Origin: Brockia lithotrophica
GTDB lineage: Bacteria > Bacillota > Bacilli > Thermicanales > DSM-22653
NCBI GenBank assembly: GCA_003050565.1
Contig: PEBW01000007.1
Coordinates: 1 to 64,000, forward strand
DNA length: 64,000 nucleotides
Reading direction: 5' to 3'
A program made the translations under genes and the position numbers. The notes under the pieces were generated by a model that did no database searches, was not told the origin of the DNA, and saw nothing but the letters and a program-made list of their open reading frames with translations. Position 1 is the stretch's first letter. Each line of letters opens with the position of its first letter. Positions 6,960-16,905 of the stretch are shown here, piece after piece.

Positions 6960-8276
6960 ATGCATCCCGAAGGCGCTCCTTCTTCCGAACCTCTGCGCCG
7001 GTACGGATTCGCCACGCTCGCAATTCACGGGGACACGGAGCCGGACCCCGCTACCGGTGCGCGGGCGATTCCCGTCTACCTCTCGAGCTCCTTCGTCTTT
7101 CGGAGTCCCGAGCACGCTGCCCGCCTCTTCAGCCTCGAAGAAGAGGGGTACATCTACTCGCGGATCTCCAATCCGACGGTTCGCGCCGTCGAGCGCCGCC
7201 TCGCCCTCCTCGAAGGGGGAGTGGATGCGGTGCTCACCGCCAGCGGACAGTCCGCGCTCGCCCTCACCCTTCTCACCCTTGCCCGGGCAGGGGACGAGAT
7301 CGTAGCCTCGCCGTTTTTGTACGGGGGCACGTACAATCTCTTGGCCAACCTCCTTCCGCGCTACGGAATCCAAACGCGCTTTACGGAAAGCCTCGACCCC
7401 GAGGAGTTCGCCGCGCGGATCACCCCCCGGACCAAGGCGGTCCTCCTGGAGTCCGTAGGGAATCCATCGCTCCTCCTTCCGGATCTCCGGGAGATCGCCG
7501 CCGCCGCCCACGCCCGGGGCGTCCCCGTCGTCGTGGACAACACCTTTCCCACGCCTTACCTCTACCGTCCCCTGGAGTTCGGCGCCGACGTCGTGGTCTA
7601 CTCGGCGACGAAGTGGCTTTCGGGCAACGGGACGATCATCGCCGGTGCGGTGGTGGACGGCGGGCGCTTTCCCTGGCCGGAGGAGCGGTTCCCCGAATTC
7701 CACACGCCGGACGCCTCCTACCACGGGCTCGTCTTCGCCCGAGCCTTCGGCGCCGCCGCCTTCTCCGCCCGCCTGCGGGCGGTCGCGCTGCGCGATTTCG
7801 GTCCGTCGGCGAGTCCCGTGAGCGCCTTTCTCCTCGGGCTGGGGATCGAAACCCTTCCCCTCCGCATGGAACGCCACGTGGCCAACGCCCGCGCCGTGGC
7901 CGCCTTTTTGCGCGAACACCCCGACGTGGCCTGGGTGAACTTTCCTGAGTTTCCCGACCATCCTTCGCACGGGATCCTGCGGCGTGACTTTCCCCGGGGG
8001 GCGACATCCGTGGTCACCTTTGGACTCCAGGGTGGGAAGCGGCATGCCGAGGAGTTCCTCCGCCACGTCCGGCTGCATTCGCACCTCGCCAACGTGGGAG
8101 ACGCCAAGAGCCTCCTCATCCACCCGGCGTCCACGACCCACGGACAGCTTTCCGAAGAGGAGCTGCGTTCCGTCGGGGTGCTTCCGGAAATGATCCGCCT
8201 TTCCGTCGGCCTCGAGGACGTGGACGACATCCTCTGGGACCTCGCCCAGGCCCTTCGGAAGGCGCGAGAGGCATAG
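6960..8276 (+). CDS. metY: O-acetylhomoserine sulfhydrylase (Cys/Met-metabolism PLP enzyme)
   Basis: A 438-residue PLP enzyme of the cystathionine gamma-synthase superfamily. The PLP-binding lysine is Lys218 in YSATKWLSGNGT, and EEGYIYSRISNPT, TASGQSA and VDNTFPTPYL are the standard cofactor-site blocks. The length of about 430, longer than the roughly 380-400 of MetB/MetC proteins, and the pairing with metX favour direct sulfhydrylation of O-acetylhomoserine to homocysteine. This would fit an organism that assimilates sulfide directly. ATG start with an AGAGAGG site 11 bases upstream. Co-transcribed with metX under the SAM riboswitch; hairpins follow at 8428-8477. Confidence 0.88.
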   Translation: MHPEGAPSSEPLRRYGFATLAIHGDTEPDPATGARAIPVYLSSSFVFRSPEHAARLFSLEEEGYIYSRISNPTVRAVERRLALLEGGVDAVLTASGQSALALTLLTLARAGDEIVASPFLYGGTYNLLANLLPRYGIQTRFTESLDPEEFAARITPRTKAVLLESVGNPSLLLPDLREIAAAAHARGVPVVVDNTFPTPYLYRPLEFGADVVVYSATKWLSGNGTIIAGAVVDGGRFPWPEERFPEFHTPDASYHGLVFARAFGAAAFSARLRAVALRDFGPSASPVSAFLLGLGIETLPLRMERHVANARAVAAFLREHPDVAWVNFPEFPDHPSHGILRRDFPRGATSVVTFGLQGGKRHAEEFLRHVRLHSHLANVGDAKSLLIHPASTTHGQLSEEELRSVGVLPEMIRLSVGLEDVDDILWDLAQALRKAREA

Positions 8277-8427
8277 TTTGGATACGGGCTTGGCGAGGCC
8301 TTGGCGGAAACGCCTGGCGAGGTCATCGGCACGGCGGGAGGGATGCATCCATACTTTTGTAACAACCTCCTCCCGCTTCAGGAAATACGGGCATGAAAGC
8401 GGATTCACATTTTCCTCGGAGTTTCCA

Positions 8428-8479
8428 AAGCCGCGAAAACGCGGCTTCAGCCCCCTTGCAATTTTCGCAAGGGGGCTTT
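8428..8479 (+). terminator. two tandem hairpins after metY, candidate terminator
   Basis: AAGCCGCG-AAAA-CGCGGCTT (8428-8447) is followed at once by a second hairpin, AGCCCCCTTGC (8449-8459) pairing with GCAAGGGGGCT (8467-8477). The tail is only TTTAG, so termination may be partial. The second hairpin shares its bases with the next promoter. Confidence 0.55.
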
Positions 8480-8484
8480 AGAAT
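8456..8484 (+). promoter_or_regulatory. candidate promoter of the ilv-leu cluster, overlapping the upstream hairpin
   Basis: TTGCAA (8456-8461), 17 bp, TAGAAT (8479-8484). The -35 lies in the loop side of the second hairpin after metY, so the terminator of one unit and the promoter of the next use the same DNA. Start of transcription would be near 8491, about 460 nt before ilvE. Confidence 0.5.
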
Positions 8485-8490
8485 ACTCAG

Positions 8491-8895
8491 CAAAACCTAG
8501 GGCCTCTCAGCTGAAAACGCGTGAAACGCTCCTTCTGCCGGTTGTCGAACGGGGGTAGAAGGTGCACAGGAGGGGATCTAGGGTTCCGCTTTCCCCGGAC
8601 ACGCGGGCCGGTGCGCCTTCGAAGCATCGGGGAAAGGTCTGGACCGAGCGATCCCGGCGGGTCGTGTCGGCGGTGGGCAGCGCGGCGAACGGAAATGCGG
8701 ACCGTCGACGGGGCGGATGCGAACCTAATCCGCGGGACCTCTCGCGATCTCGCAGGGGGCGAGGGTCCACCTTTCGGCGGTCGGCTCCTCTGGAATGGTG
8801 CGCGAATGCCCAGCCGGCGTCGGGCCGTACACCGTAGGGACAAAAGCCCTTGCGGCAGGTCCTGTGCGGACGTGTGCTGCAGGGCTTTTGTTGTA
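8491..8895 (+). promoter_or_regulatory. long structured leader of the ilv-leu cluster, attenuator of undetermined type
   Basis: About 400 nt of GC-rich sequence without a convincing gene. It contains several hairpins (for example CCTTCT pairing with AGAAGG near 8530-8565) and ends in the terminator-like hairpin at 8840-8894. A T-box responding to a branched-chain aminoacyl-tRNA is what this position usually holds in Bacillota. A stretch TGGTGCGCG near 8797 resembles the T-box TGGNACCGCG but with a missing base and a substitution, and I could not place the stem I motifs or the specifier codon. A leader-peptide mechanism is not supported either: I saw no short frame rich in Leu, Val or Ile codons. 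Confidence 0.5.
8840..8894 (+). terminator. attenuator-like terminator hairpin upstream of ilvE
   Basis: ACAAAAGCCCT (8840-8850) pairs exactly with AGGGCTTTTGT (8881-8891), extended inward by GCGGCA with TGCTGC. It is followed by TGT and ends about 60 bases before ilvE. The A/T-rich outer stem is unlike the surrounding GC-rich DNA, which argues for selection. Confidence 0.7.
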
Positions 8896-8952
8896 CCCGC
8901 AGTTTTCGGACTCGTCCACAAATCGCGAAAACAGGGGACGGTGGAGTGAGCC

Positions 8953-9843
8953 ATGGCCTGGGTCTTCGTCGACGGGGACTTCGTGTCAAAAGAAGAGGCC
9001 AAACTTTCCGTCTACGACCACGGGCTTCTGTACGGGGACGGCGTATTCGAGGGCATTCGCGCCTACGAGGGAAAGGTCTTCCGCCTGCGCGAGCACATGG
9101 AACGCCTGTACGCGTCCGCCCGCGCAATCCTCCTCGAGGTGCCCTATCCCCTCGAGGACTTCGAAGAGATCGTCCTCGAGACGCTCCGGCGCAACGAGCT
9201 CGCGACCGGGTACATCCGCATCGTCGTCACGCGCGGTCGGGGAGACCTGGGCCTCGATCCGCGATCTTGCCCGCGTGCGAGCGTCGTCGTGGTCGCGGAA
9301 CCTCTCGCCCTTTTCCCCAGGGAACTGTACGAAAAGGGGATCCGGCTCTTTACGGTCGCCGTTCGTCGCCCGCGCCAAGACATCCTTCCTCCGCAGGTGA
9401 AGTCGCTGAACTACCTGAACAACGTGTACGCCAAGGTGCAGGCGCGCCGCGCCGGCTACGACGAGGCGCTCCTCCTCAACACGGAAGGGTACGTTACGGA
9501 AGGTTCGGGCGAAAACATCTTCCTGGTGAAGGACGGCGTCCTCCTCACGCCTCCTCCGTGGGTAGGGATCTTGAAGGGGATTACGCGGGCCGCGGTGCTC
9601 GAACTTGCGAACGGGCGGGGGATCCCGGCGCGGGAGGAAGTCCTCACGCTCACGGACGTCTACACCGCGGACGAGGTGTTCCTCACGGGGACGGCGGCGG
9701 AAATCGTCCCCGTCGTCGAGGTAGACGGGCGGACGATCGGTACAGGGAAGCCGGGCCCGATCACGGGCGAACTCCTCGAGGCTTTCCGCGAGCTCACGCG
9801 CGCAGAGGGGGTACCCGTCGCGCCTTCCGCCCGGAGGGCGTGA
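8953..9843 (+). CDS. ilvE: branched-chain amino acid aminotransferase (class IV PLP fold)
   Basis: The 296-residue enzyme transfers amino groups between glutamate and the keto acids of valine, leucine and isoleucine. Class IV marks: [19 protein letters not shown] at the N-terminus, Lys150 (VKSLNYLNN) as the PLP-binding lysine, [15 protein letters not shown], and the C-terminal [13 protein letters not shown]-amino acid aminotransferase and aminodeoxychorismate lyase are relatives, but the place at the head of an ilv-leu operon decides for IlvE. ATG follows GGTGGAG. It is the first gene after the attenuator-like hairpin. Confidence 0.92.
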   Translation: MAWVFVDGDFVSKEEAKLSVYDHGLLYGDGVFEGIRAYEGKVFRLREHMERLYASARAILLEVPYPLEDFEEIVLETLRRNELATGYIRIVVTRGRGDLGLDPRSCPRASVVVVAEPLALFPRELYEKGIRLFTVAVRRPRQDILPPQVKSLNYLNNVYAKVQARRAGYDEALLLNTEGYVTEGSGENIFLVKDGVLLTPPPWVGILKGITRAAVLELANGRGIPAREEVLTLTDVYTADEVFLTGTAAEIVPVVEVDGRTIGTGKPGPITGELLEAFRELTRAEGVPVAPSARRA

Positions 9844-9895
9844 GGGGTGGGGAAGGAGAGGCCCGGAAGACGAATACGAGCTGGGGGGGAGCGGC

Positions 9896-11650
9896 TTGCA
9901 CGGTGCCGATCGAGCATCCGAACGAGGAACCGCAGCGCAGGGGTCGGGGACGGAGGTCGCGGAGCGGCCGCGCCTTCGGAGCGAGACAATCAAGTTCGGT
10001 GTTGAGCGGGCGCCCCACCGGGGCCTCCTCTACGCCACGGGAAAGGTGACGCCGAGGGATCTCGACAAGCCGTTCATCGGCGTGGCGAACTCCTTCGTGG
10101 AGATCGTGCCCGGGCACGTTCACCTCAAAGAGTTCGCGGAAATCGTGAAGGAGGAGATCGTCCGGGCGGGGGGGATTCCCTTCGAATTCAACACGATCGG
10201 CGTCGACGACGGGATCGCCATGGGGCACATCGGGATGCGCTACTCGCTCCCGAGCCGGGAACTCATCGCCGACGCGGTGGAGACGGTCGTCACCGCCCAC
10301 TGGTTCGACGGGGTGTTCTTCATCCCGAACTGCGACAAGATCACGCCGGGGATGATCATGGCCGCCGTGCGCCTCGACGTTCCCTCCGTGTTCGTCACGG
10401 GCGGCCCCATGGAGGCGGGGATTCACCCGTGCACGGGGGAAAAGCTCTCCCTCGTCGACGTCTTTGAAGGGGTCGGGCGGTACCAGACGGGCGAAATCGA
10501 CGCCCGCGAGCTCCAAATCCTCGAGGAAAATGCCTGCCCTACGTACGGTTCTTGTTCGGGGATGTTTACGGCGAACTCCATGAACACCCTCCTCGAGGTC
10601 ATGGGGCTCGCTCCTTTCGGCAACGGGACGATCGTCGCCACGTCTCCCCGACGCCGCAAGCTCATCCGCGAGGCGGTGGAGCACCTCATGCGCATGATCC
10701 GCGAGGGTCTCACGCCGCGCAAGATCGTCACGGAAGAGACGATCGACGACGTCTTCGCCCTGGACATGGCCATGGGTGGGTCGACGAACACCGTGCTCCA
10801 CACGCTCGCCATCGCCCACGAAGCGGGAATCCGTTACGACCTCGATCGGATCAACCGCATCGCCGACCGGACGCCGTACCTTGCGAAGCTCGCCCCCGCC
10901 TCCCGCTACACGATGGACGACCTGGACCGCGCCGGCGGGGTACGGGCGATCGTGCGCGAGCTCATCCGCGTCGGGGCGATCCGCGGGGAACGGCCGACGA
11001 TTGCGGGCCGCCCCCTCAAGGATCTCGTAGCCGACGCGGAGATCCGCGACCCCGAGGTGATCCGCCCGGCAGAACGGGCGTACAGCCCGCGCGGCGGTTT
11101 GGCGGTGCTCTTCGGCAACCTCGCGCCGGACGGCGGCGTGATCAAGGTGGGGGCCGTGGATCCGTCCGTGCACCGTTTCCGCGGTCGGGCGATCGTCTAC
11201 AACTCGGAGGAGGACGCCATCCGCGGGATCTCCTCCGGCGAAGTGCAGCCCGGACACGTGGTCGTCATTCGCTACGAAGGTCCGCGGGGCGGCCCGGGGA
11301 TGCCGGAGATGCTCACGCCTACGTCGCTCATCGTCGGCCGGGGGCTCGGCACGCAGGTGGCGCTCATCACGGACGGGCGGTTTTCCGGAGCCACGCGGGG
11401 AATCGCCGTCGGCCACATTTCGCCGGAAGCGGCGGCCGGAGGCCCCATCGCCTACGTCGAGAACGGGGACGTGATCGAGATCGACCTCGACGCCCGCAGG
11501 ATTTCCTGGGAGATTTCGCCGGAAGAGTTTGAGGCGCGCAAGGCGCGTGTGCGCCCGCTCCCGCCCAAGATCGACCGCGGGTACCTGGCGCGCTACTCCC
11601 GACTCGTGACTTCGGCCAACACGGGAGCCGTACTTCGGGAAACGTGGTGA
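9896..11650 (+). CDS. ilvD: dihydroxy-acid dehydratase
   Basis: Dehydrates dihydroxy-isovalerate and dihydroxy-methylvalerate to the keto acids used by IlvE. The 584-residue sequence has the iron-sulfur cysteines in [10 protein letters not shown] and [19 protein letters not shown], and [19 protein letters not shown] near the C-terminus, all characteristic of the IlvD/Edd family. The start is TTG 9896 with a GGGGGGA site just upstream; the first 25 residues are variable and the conserved part begins at RSETIKFG. It lies 52 bp after ilvE in the same direction. Confidence 0.95.
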   Translation: MHGADRASERGTAAQGSGTEVAERPRLRSETIKFGVERAPHRGLLYATGKVTPRDLDKPFIGVANSFVEIVPGHVHLKEFAEIVKEEIVRAGGIPFEFNTIGVDDGIAMGHIGMRYSLPSRELIADAVETVVTAHWFDGVFFIPNCDKITPGMIMAAVRLDVPSVFVTGGPMEAGIHPCTGEKLSLVDVFEGVGRYQTGEIDARELQILEENACPTYGSCSGMFTANSMNTLLEVMGLAPFGNGTIVATSPRRRKLIREAVEHLMRMIREGLTPRKIVTEETIDDVFALDMAMGGSTNTVLHTLAIAHEAGIRYDLDRINRIADRTPYLAKLAPASRYTMDDLDRAGGVRAIVRELIRVGAIRGERPTIAGRPLKDLVADAEIRDPEVIRPAERAYSPRGGLAVLFGNLAPDGGVIKVGAVDPSVHRFRGRAIVYNSEEDAIRGISSGEVQPGHVVVIRYEGPRGGPGMPEMLTPTSLIVGRGLGTQVALITDGRFSGATRGIAVGHISPEAAAGGPIAYVENGDVIEIDLDARRISWEISPEEFEARKARVRPLPPKIDRGYLARYSRLVTSANTGAVLRETW

Positions 11651-11777
11651 GGACGTTTCGGAAAGGTTCGAAGAACGCCGAAGGCGAATCCCCAAGCCGT
11701 CCGGAAACCCTGGCGGGGACTTCTCTCGGGCAAGCACATACACCGGCAGAGGCCGGAATTCGGGGAGGGTGAAGGAG

Positions 11778-13586
11778 ATGTCTTTCGAAGTCACGGAAGG
11801 CGCTCGCGCCGAGGCGCTTTCTCCCGATGCGGCCGCGCCGGTCGGGACGGAGGCACCTGCAGGAGAGGATTCTGAGCGGGGGGCCGAGCCCCGGCCTGAA
11901 CCGCCCCCCGTCTACCGCGGGGCCGACCTTCTCGTCGAGGTCCTCAAGGAAGAGGGCGCGGAGATGCTCTTCGGGATCCCCGGAGGGGCGACGATCAACT
12001 TTTACGACGCCCTATACAACTCCGGGATTCCGCACGTGCTGGCCCGCCACGAACAAGGGGCCATCCACGCCGCCGACGGCTACGCCCGGATCAGCGGCAA
12101 GGTTCCCGTGGTCACGGGCACGAGCGGTCCCGGTTCGACCAACCTCATGACGGGCATCGCCAACGCCTGGTTCGACTCTGTTCCCATGGTGATCTTCGCC
12201 GGTCAGGTGTCCACGAGCGTCATGGGAACGGACGCCTTTCAGGAATCCCCCATCTTCAGCATGACCATGGGGATCACGAAGCACAACTACCAGCTCATGC
12301 GCGGAGAAGACTTGCCGCGCGTCGTGAAGGAGTCGTTTTACCTCGCGCGTACGGGTCGCAAGGGCCCCGTCCTCATCGAACTTCCCAAGGACATGACGTC
12401 GAACGAAATTCCCTACCGGAAACCCGTAGAGATGCGGCTCCGCGCCTACAACCCCACGCCTAAGATCGATCGAGCGCTCGTGGAAAAGGTGAAACGCGAC
12501 CTCGCCCGGGCCAAGCGGCCGGTGATCGTCGCGGGGGCGGGGGTCGTCCACGCCGGGGCTTCGGAACTCCTGCGCGCCTTCGCGGAAAGGGCGCGGGTTC
12601 CCGTCGTGCACACGCTCCTCGGGCTCGGGACGCTCCCGTCGGATCACCCCCTTTCTCTCGGAATGGGCGGGATGCACGGAACCGTGTGGGCGAACATGGC
12701 CCTCCACGAGTGCGATTTCCTCCTCAACATCGGGTCGCGCTTCGACGACCGCCTCACGGGGGCGCTCGAGCACTTCGCACCGCGGGCGCGGATCGCCCAC
12801 GTGGACATCGACGAGGCGGAGCTCGGCAAGGTCCTCGACGAGGACTACCCGATTCACGGGGACGCGCGGGACGCCCTGGCGATCCTCTTGGACGGGGCCG
12901 TGGATCCGAGCCCTTCGGAAGAGTGGCTCGCCTACCTCGAGTCTCTTCGGCGGGAGTACCCGCTTTGGTACCGCACGGACCGGCCGTACCTCCAACCGCA
13001 GCGCGTCGTGCAGATCGCTTCGGACCTCGCTTCGGACGACGTGATCGTCGTCACGGACGTCGGGCAGCACCAGATGTGGGTGGCCCAGTTCTTCCGCTTC
13101 CGCCGCCCCGGGCGCTTCGTCACCTCGGGCGGACTGGGGGCCATGGGCTTCGGCCTTCCCGCGGCAATCGGCGCCCAGATCGCCGACCGCGACGCCCTCG
13201 TCCTCGCCTTCGTCGGCGACGGCGGCTTCCAGATGACCGTAGAGGAGCTCATCCTCCTCCGAGAGTACGACCTTCCGGTCAAGATCCTCCTCTTCAACAA
13301 CAACTCGCTGGGTATGGTGCGCCAGTGGCAGGAGCTCTTTTACGAGGAGCGCTACTCGGCGACGCTCTTCAACATCCAACCCGACTTCATGCGCCTGGCG
13401 GATGCCTACGGGATCGTCGGTCGGCGGGTGGAGACCGAAGAGGAAGCTCGCGCGGTGCTCGAAGAGGCCTTCCGCACGCGTGCGCCGTACCTCATCGAGT
13501 TCGTGATCGATCCCATGGCCAACGTCCTTCCCATGGTCCCCCCGGGCAACGGTGTCCACGAGATGCAAGGGGTGAAGCCAGAGTGA
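11778..13586 (+). CDS. ilvB: acetolactate synthase large subunit
   Basis: ThDP enzyme condensing pyruvate with pyruvate or 2-ketobutyrate. Order of domains: N-terminal ThDP-binding (GADLLVEVLKEEGAEMLFGIPGG, with the catalytic Glu in ARHEQGA), central FAD-like domain, C-terminal ThDP-binding with GDGGFQM followed by FNNNSLGM. 602 residues. A proline- and alanine-rich N-terminal extension of about 45 residues precedes the conserved start. ATG 11778 has GGGGAGGG eight bases upstream and is preferred to the GTG nine bases earlier. Its stop overlaps the start of ilvN by four bases (GTGA), which points to translational coupling of the two subunits. Confidence 0.95.
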   Translation: MSFEVTEGARAEALSPDAAAPVGTEAPAGEDSERGAEPRPEPPPVYRGADLLVEVLKEEGAEMLFGIPGGATINFYDALYNSGIPHVLARHEQGAIHAADGYARISGKVPVVTGTSGPGSTNLMTGIANAWFDSVPMVIFAGQVSTSVMGTDAFQESPIFSMTMGITKHNYQLMRGEDLPRVVKESFYLARTGRKGPVLIELPKDMTSNEIPYRKPVEMRLRAYNPTPKIDRALVEKVKRDLARAKRPVIVAGAGVVHAGASELLRAFAERARVPVVHTLLGLGTLPSDHPLSLGMGGMHGTVWANMALHECDFLLNIGSRFDDRLTGALEHFAPRARIAHVDIDEAELGKVLDEDYPIHGDARDALAILLDGAVDPSPSEEWLAYLESLRREYPLWYRTDRPYLQPQRVVQIASDLASDDVIVVTDVGQHQMWVAQFFRFRRPGRFVTSGGLGAMGFGLPAAIGAQIADRDALVLAFVGDGGFQMTVEELILLREYDLPVKILLFNNNSLGMVRQWQELFYEERYSATLFNIQPDFMRLADAYGIVGRRVETEEEARAVLEEAFRTRAPYLIEFVIDPMANVLPMVPPGNGVHEMQGVKPE

Positions 13587-14113
13587 AGCAGCTCCTCGCC
13601 CTCAAGGTAAACGACCATCCCGGCGTACTTCACCGGATTACGGGACTCTTTCTCCGTCGGGGGTTCAACATCGCGACGATCACCGTGGGCGCCTGCGAAG
13701 AACCCGGGGTGTCTCGGATGACGATCCTCCTCGAGGTTGCCGACGAGCGGGTCATGGACCAGGTGCGCAAGCAGCTCGCGAAGCAGGTGGACGTCCTCGA
13801 GGTCGAAGACCTCACAGACCGCGACGCGGTGACGCGAGAACTCTGTCTCGTCCGCGTGGAGGCGCCACTTAAGATGCGGAGCGACCTCCACAGCCTCATC
13901 CAGCCGTTTCGCGCCCAGCTCATCGACGTAGGTTTCGAGACGGTCGTCGTCGAGGTGACGGGAAGCCCGGCGAAGATCGATGCCCTTCTCGACCTCCTCC
14001 GTCCCTTCGGGGTACTGGAAATCGTTCGTACGGGTCTCGCTGCGCTCCCGCGCGAGCGCCAGACAGGGAACGGCGGCACGGCGCGCAGGGAAGCCCGAAG
14101 CGTGGAGGTGTAA
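13583..14113 (+). CDS. ilvN: acetolactate synthase small (regulatory) subunit
   Basis: The 176-residue subunit carries an N-terminal ACT domain (LLALKVNDHPGVLHRITGL, then RGFNIATITVG) that in this family binds valine for feedback inhibition, followed by the IlvH C-terminal domain (ELCLVRVEAP; GSPAKIDALLDLLRPFGVLEI). It starts at GTG 13583, overlapping the ilvB stop by four bases. About 20 extra charged residues follow the conserved end. Confidence 0.93.
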   Translation: MKQLLALKVNDHPGVLHRITGLFLRRGFNIATITVGACEEPGVSRMTILLEVADERVMDQVRKQLAKQVDVLEVEDLTDRDAVTRELCLVRVEAPLKMRSDLHSLIQPFRAQLIDVGFETVVVEVTGSPAKIDALLDLLRPFGVLEIVRTGLAALPRERQTGNGGTARREARSVEV

Positions 14114-14248
14114 CGAGGGCGGGCGGCGTCCTTCTCCTCCGCGCCTCAAGCGGCGGGAGGAGCGGCTCCCTCGGGAAGGACCCGCAGCCCCTTAGCCCGG
14201 AGTTCGTTCGAAGGATCGGTCGTGCACACGAGGAAAGGAGCGATTCGG

Positions 14249-15241
14249 ATGGCCCACATGTACTTCGACGAAGATCTGTCCCTCGAACCCCTCGTAGGTC
14301 GCACCGTGGCAATCCTCGGCTACGGTTCCCAGGGCCACGCCCACGCCCAAAACCTTCGCGACTCGGGGCTCGACGTGCTCGTCGGCCTCAGGCCCGGGAA
14401 TTCCTGGGAGCGGGCGGTGGAGGACGGCTTCGACGTTCGGCCCGTGGCCGACGTCGTGCGCGAGGCGGACCTCGTCATGTTCCTCCTCCCCGACGAGGCG
14501 CAGCCCAAGGTGTACGAGCAGGAAGTCCGGCCCAACCTCCGGGCCGGACAGGTCCTCGCCTTTGCCCACGGGTTCAACATCCACTTCGGCCAAATTCGTC
14601 CCCCGGCGGACGTGGACGTGATCCTCGTCGCACCTAAGGGACCGGGGCACCTCGTGCGCCGAGTGTACACGGAAGGCGGCGGTGTTCCCGCCCTCGTCGC
14701 CGTCCACCAAGATGCGAGCGGGCGCGCCATGGAAACGGCCCTCGCCTACGCCAAGGCCCTCGGTGCGGGGCGCGCCGCCGTGCTTACGACGACGTTCCGC
14801 GAGGAGACGGAAACGGACCTCTTCGGCGAGCAGGCCGTCCTCTGCGGCGGCGTGAGCCATCTCGTCCAGGCGGGGTTTGAGACGCTCGTCGAGGCCGGCT
14901 ACCAGCCGGAGGTCGCCTATTTCGAAGTGCTCCACGAGCTCAAGCTCATCGTCGACCTCATCTACGAAAAGGGGCTTTCGGGCATGCGCGAGTCCATCTC
15001 CGACACGGCGGAATTCGGGGACTACGTGAGCGGTCCCAAGGTCATCGGCGAAGCTTCGCGCAAGGCGATGCGGGAAATCCTCGCGGACATCCAGAGCGGA
15101 CGCTTCGCTCGGGAGTGGATCTTGGAAAACGCCTTGGGTCGTCCCATGTTTTCCGCGATGCGCGCCCGCGAGCGCACTCACCCCGTAGAGGTCGTCGGGC
15201 AGGCGCTTCGGGAAAAAATGCCCTTCATTCGGAGGAGGTAA
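14249..15241 (+). CDS. ilvC: ketol-acid reductoisomerase
   Basis: Class I enzyme of 330 residues that isomerises and reduces acetolactate. Rossmann motif [13 protein letters not shown], the magnesium-site and catalytic segments VAPKGPGH and [14 protein letters not shown], and the C-terminal knotted domain ending [14 protein letters not shown]. The residues after the glycine motif (VGLRPGNSW, with an Arg) suit NADPH. ATG 14249 follows AAAGGAG at a spacing of eight. A 135-bp gap with a GC-rich hairpin separates it from ilvN. Confidence 0.95.
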   Translation: MAHMYFDEDLSLEPLVGRTVAILGYGSQGHAHAQNLRDSGLDVLVGLRPGNSWERAVEDGFDVRPVADVVREADLVMFLLPDEAQPKVYEQEVRPNLRAGQVLAFAHGFNIHFGQIRPPADVDVILVAPKGPGHLVRRVYTEGGGVPALVAVHQDASGRAMETALAYAKALGAGRAAVLTTTFREETETDLFGEQAVLCGGVSHLVQAGFETLVEAGYQPEVAYFEVLHELKLIVDLIYEKGLSGMRESISDTAEFGDYVSGPKVIGEASRKAMREILADIQSGRFAREWILENALGRPMFSAMRARERTHPVEVVGQALREKMPFIRRR

Positions 15242-15245
15242 GGCG

Positions 15246-16901
15246 ATGCGGCGGGTGGAGATCTTCGACACGACGCTCCGCGACGGCGAGCAGTCGGCGG
15301 GGGTCAACTTGCACCTCCCGGAAAAGCTCGAAATCGCCCGCGCCCTCGTCGCGTACGGCGTGGACACGATCGAGGCGGGGTTTCCCGCTTCTTCGCCGGA
15401 AGACTTCCGCTCCGTTCAGGCGATCGCCCGCGAGGTTCGGGGCGTGCGCGTCGCCGCCCTCGCCCGCTCACTTCCCGCCGACATCGACGCCGCGTACGAG
15501 GCCCTCCGGGAGGCGGAGGAGCCGCGGATCCACGTGTTCATCGCCACTTCGCCGATCCACATGGAATACAAGCTGCGTCTGAGTCCGGACGCCGTCGTCG
15601 AGCGCGCGGTGGCGAGCGTCCTTCACGCGAAGCGCTACGTCTCCGACGTGGAGTGGTCCGCGGAAGACGCCACGCGGAGCGACTGGGACTTCCTCGTGCG
15701 GATCATCTCCGCGGTGATCGCCGCCGGGGCAACGGTCGTGAACCTCCCGGACACGGTCGGATACGTGCAGCCGGAGGAGTACGCGGCGATGTTTCGCTAC
15801 ATCATGGAGCGTGTGCCCGGGGCGGAGCGCGTGAAGTTTTCCACCCACTGCCACGACGACCTCGGCCTTGCCGTTGCGAATTCCCTCGCAGCCGTGCGCG
15901 CGGGGGCCACGCAGGTGGAGGGGACGATCAACGGCATCGGGGAGCGCGCGGGAAACGCCGCCCTTGAGGAAGTGGGCGTCGCCCTTTACGTCCGTCGCGA
16001 CTTCTACGGTGTGGAGACGGGACTCAACTTGCGGGAGACCGTGCGCGTCTCCAAGCTCGTAAGCCGCCTCACGGGGTTTCCCGTGCCGCCGAACAAGGCG
16101 GTGGTCGGGGCCAACGCCTTTGCCCACGAGTCCGGGATCCATCAGGACGGTGTGCTCAAGCACGCTGCGACGTACGAGATCATGTCGCCGGAGCTCGTCG
16201 GTCTGAGCTCCAACCGCCTCGTGCTCGGCAAGCACTCGGGGCGGCACGCCTTCCGCGAGAAGCTCGCGGAGCTCGGGCTTACCGTCACGGAAGCGGAGTT
16301 CGAAGACCTCTTTCGCGCCTTCAAGGAGCTCACGGGAAAGAAGAAGACGATCACCGACGACGACATCCTCGCCCTCGCCTTCGACATGGCGCACGACGGC
16401 GAGCGCCTCGAGATCGCCTCCCTCCAGTGTTCCTTCGGTTCGCACGTGATCCCCACGGCGACCGTCTCCCTCCACGTCCCCGGAGAGGCTCCCCGCCTGG
16501 AGTCGGCGACGGGAAAGGGGATCGTAGAGGCCGTGTACAACGCCATCGAACGCCTCGTCGGCGGACCGATCGAGCTCCTCGACTACCGCCTGCAGTCGAC
16601 TTCCGAAGGGCCCGATGCTTTGGGCGAGGTGTTCGTCAAGGTCCGCTGGCACGGCCTCGTCTCCACGGGTCGCGGCGTCGATTCCGACGTCGTCCTCGCT
16701 TCCGCGAAGGCCTACGTAGACGCCTTAAACCGCATCCTCATTCGCGAGAAGACCCTCGGCGATCGGGCGAACGCCCTCGATGAGGTCGGAGGTGAAGTCG
16801 CCGCCCTCACCTCCCCTTCCGGTTCGCGGGCCGGCGATTTGGAAGCGGCAAACGCGCGCGCCGAAGAACCCCCGGCATCGGGGCCTGCGCAGGTAAGGTG
16901 A
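15246..16901 (+). CDS. leuA: 2-isopropylmalate synthase
   Basis: First committed step to leucine: acetyl-CoA plus 2-ketoisovalerate. The TIM-barrel domain starts with [16 protein letters not shown] and contains the metal-binding [15 protein letters not shown] and the substrate loop [14 protein letters not shown]. The C-terminal LeuA dimer/regulatory domain follows from about residue 390 ([16 protein letters not shown]), the site of leucine feedback in this family. 551 residues, slightly long; the last 40 are low-complexity. ATG lies five bases after ilvC; its GGAGG site is inside the end of ilvC. Confidence 0.94.
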   Translation: MRRVEIFDTTLRDGEQSAGVNLHLPEKLEIARALVAYGVDTIEAGFPASSPEDFRSVQAIAREVRGVRVAALARSLPADIDAAYEALREAEEPRIHVFIATSPIHMEYKLRLSPDAVVERAVASVLHAKRYVSDVEWSAEDATRSDWDFLVRIISAVIAAGATVVNLPDTVGYVQPEEYAAMFRYIMERVPGAERVKFSTHCHDDLGLAVANSLAAVRAGATQVEGTINGIGERAGNAALEEVGVALYVRRDFYGVETGLNLRETVRVSKLVSRLTGFPVPPNKAVVGANAFAHESGIHQDGVLKHAATYEIMSPELVGLSSNRLVLGKHSGRHAFREKLAELGLTVTEAEFEDLFRAFKELTGKKKTITDDDILALAFDMAHDGERLEIASLQCSFGSHVIPTATVSLHVPGEAPRLESATGKGIVEAVYNAIERLVGGPIELLDYRLQSTSEGPDALGEVFVKVRWHGLVSTGRGVDSDVVLASAKAYVDALNRILIREKTLGDRANALDEVGGEVAALTSPSGSRAGDLEAANARAEEPPASGPAQVR

Positions 16902-16905
16902 TCCC

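Noticed and set aside
8761-8810. A canonical T-box antiterminator
   Set aside because: AGGGT and TGGTGCGCG pieces are present, but the 14-base consensus is not, so a firm T-box call was not made.
9794-11794. A 666-codon open frame on the minus strand opposite ilvD
   Set aside because: No homology signal; ilvD on the plus strand has intact iron-sulfur motifs.
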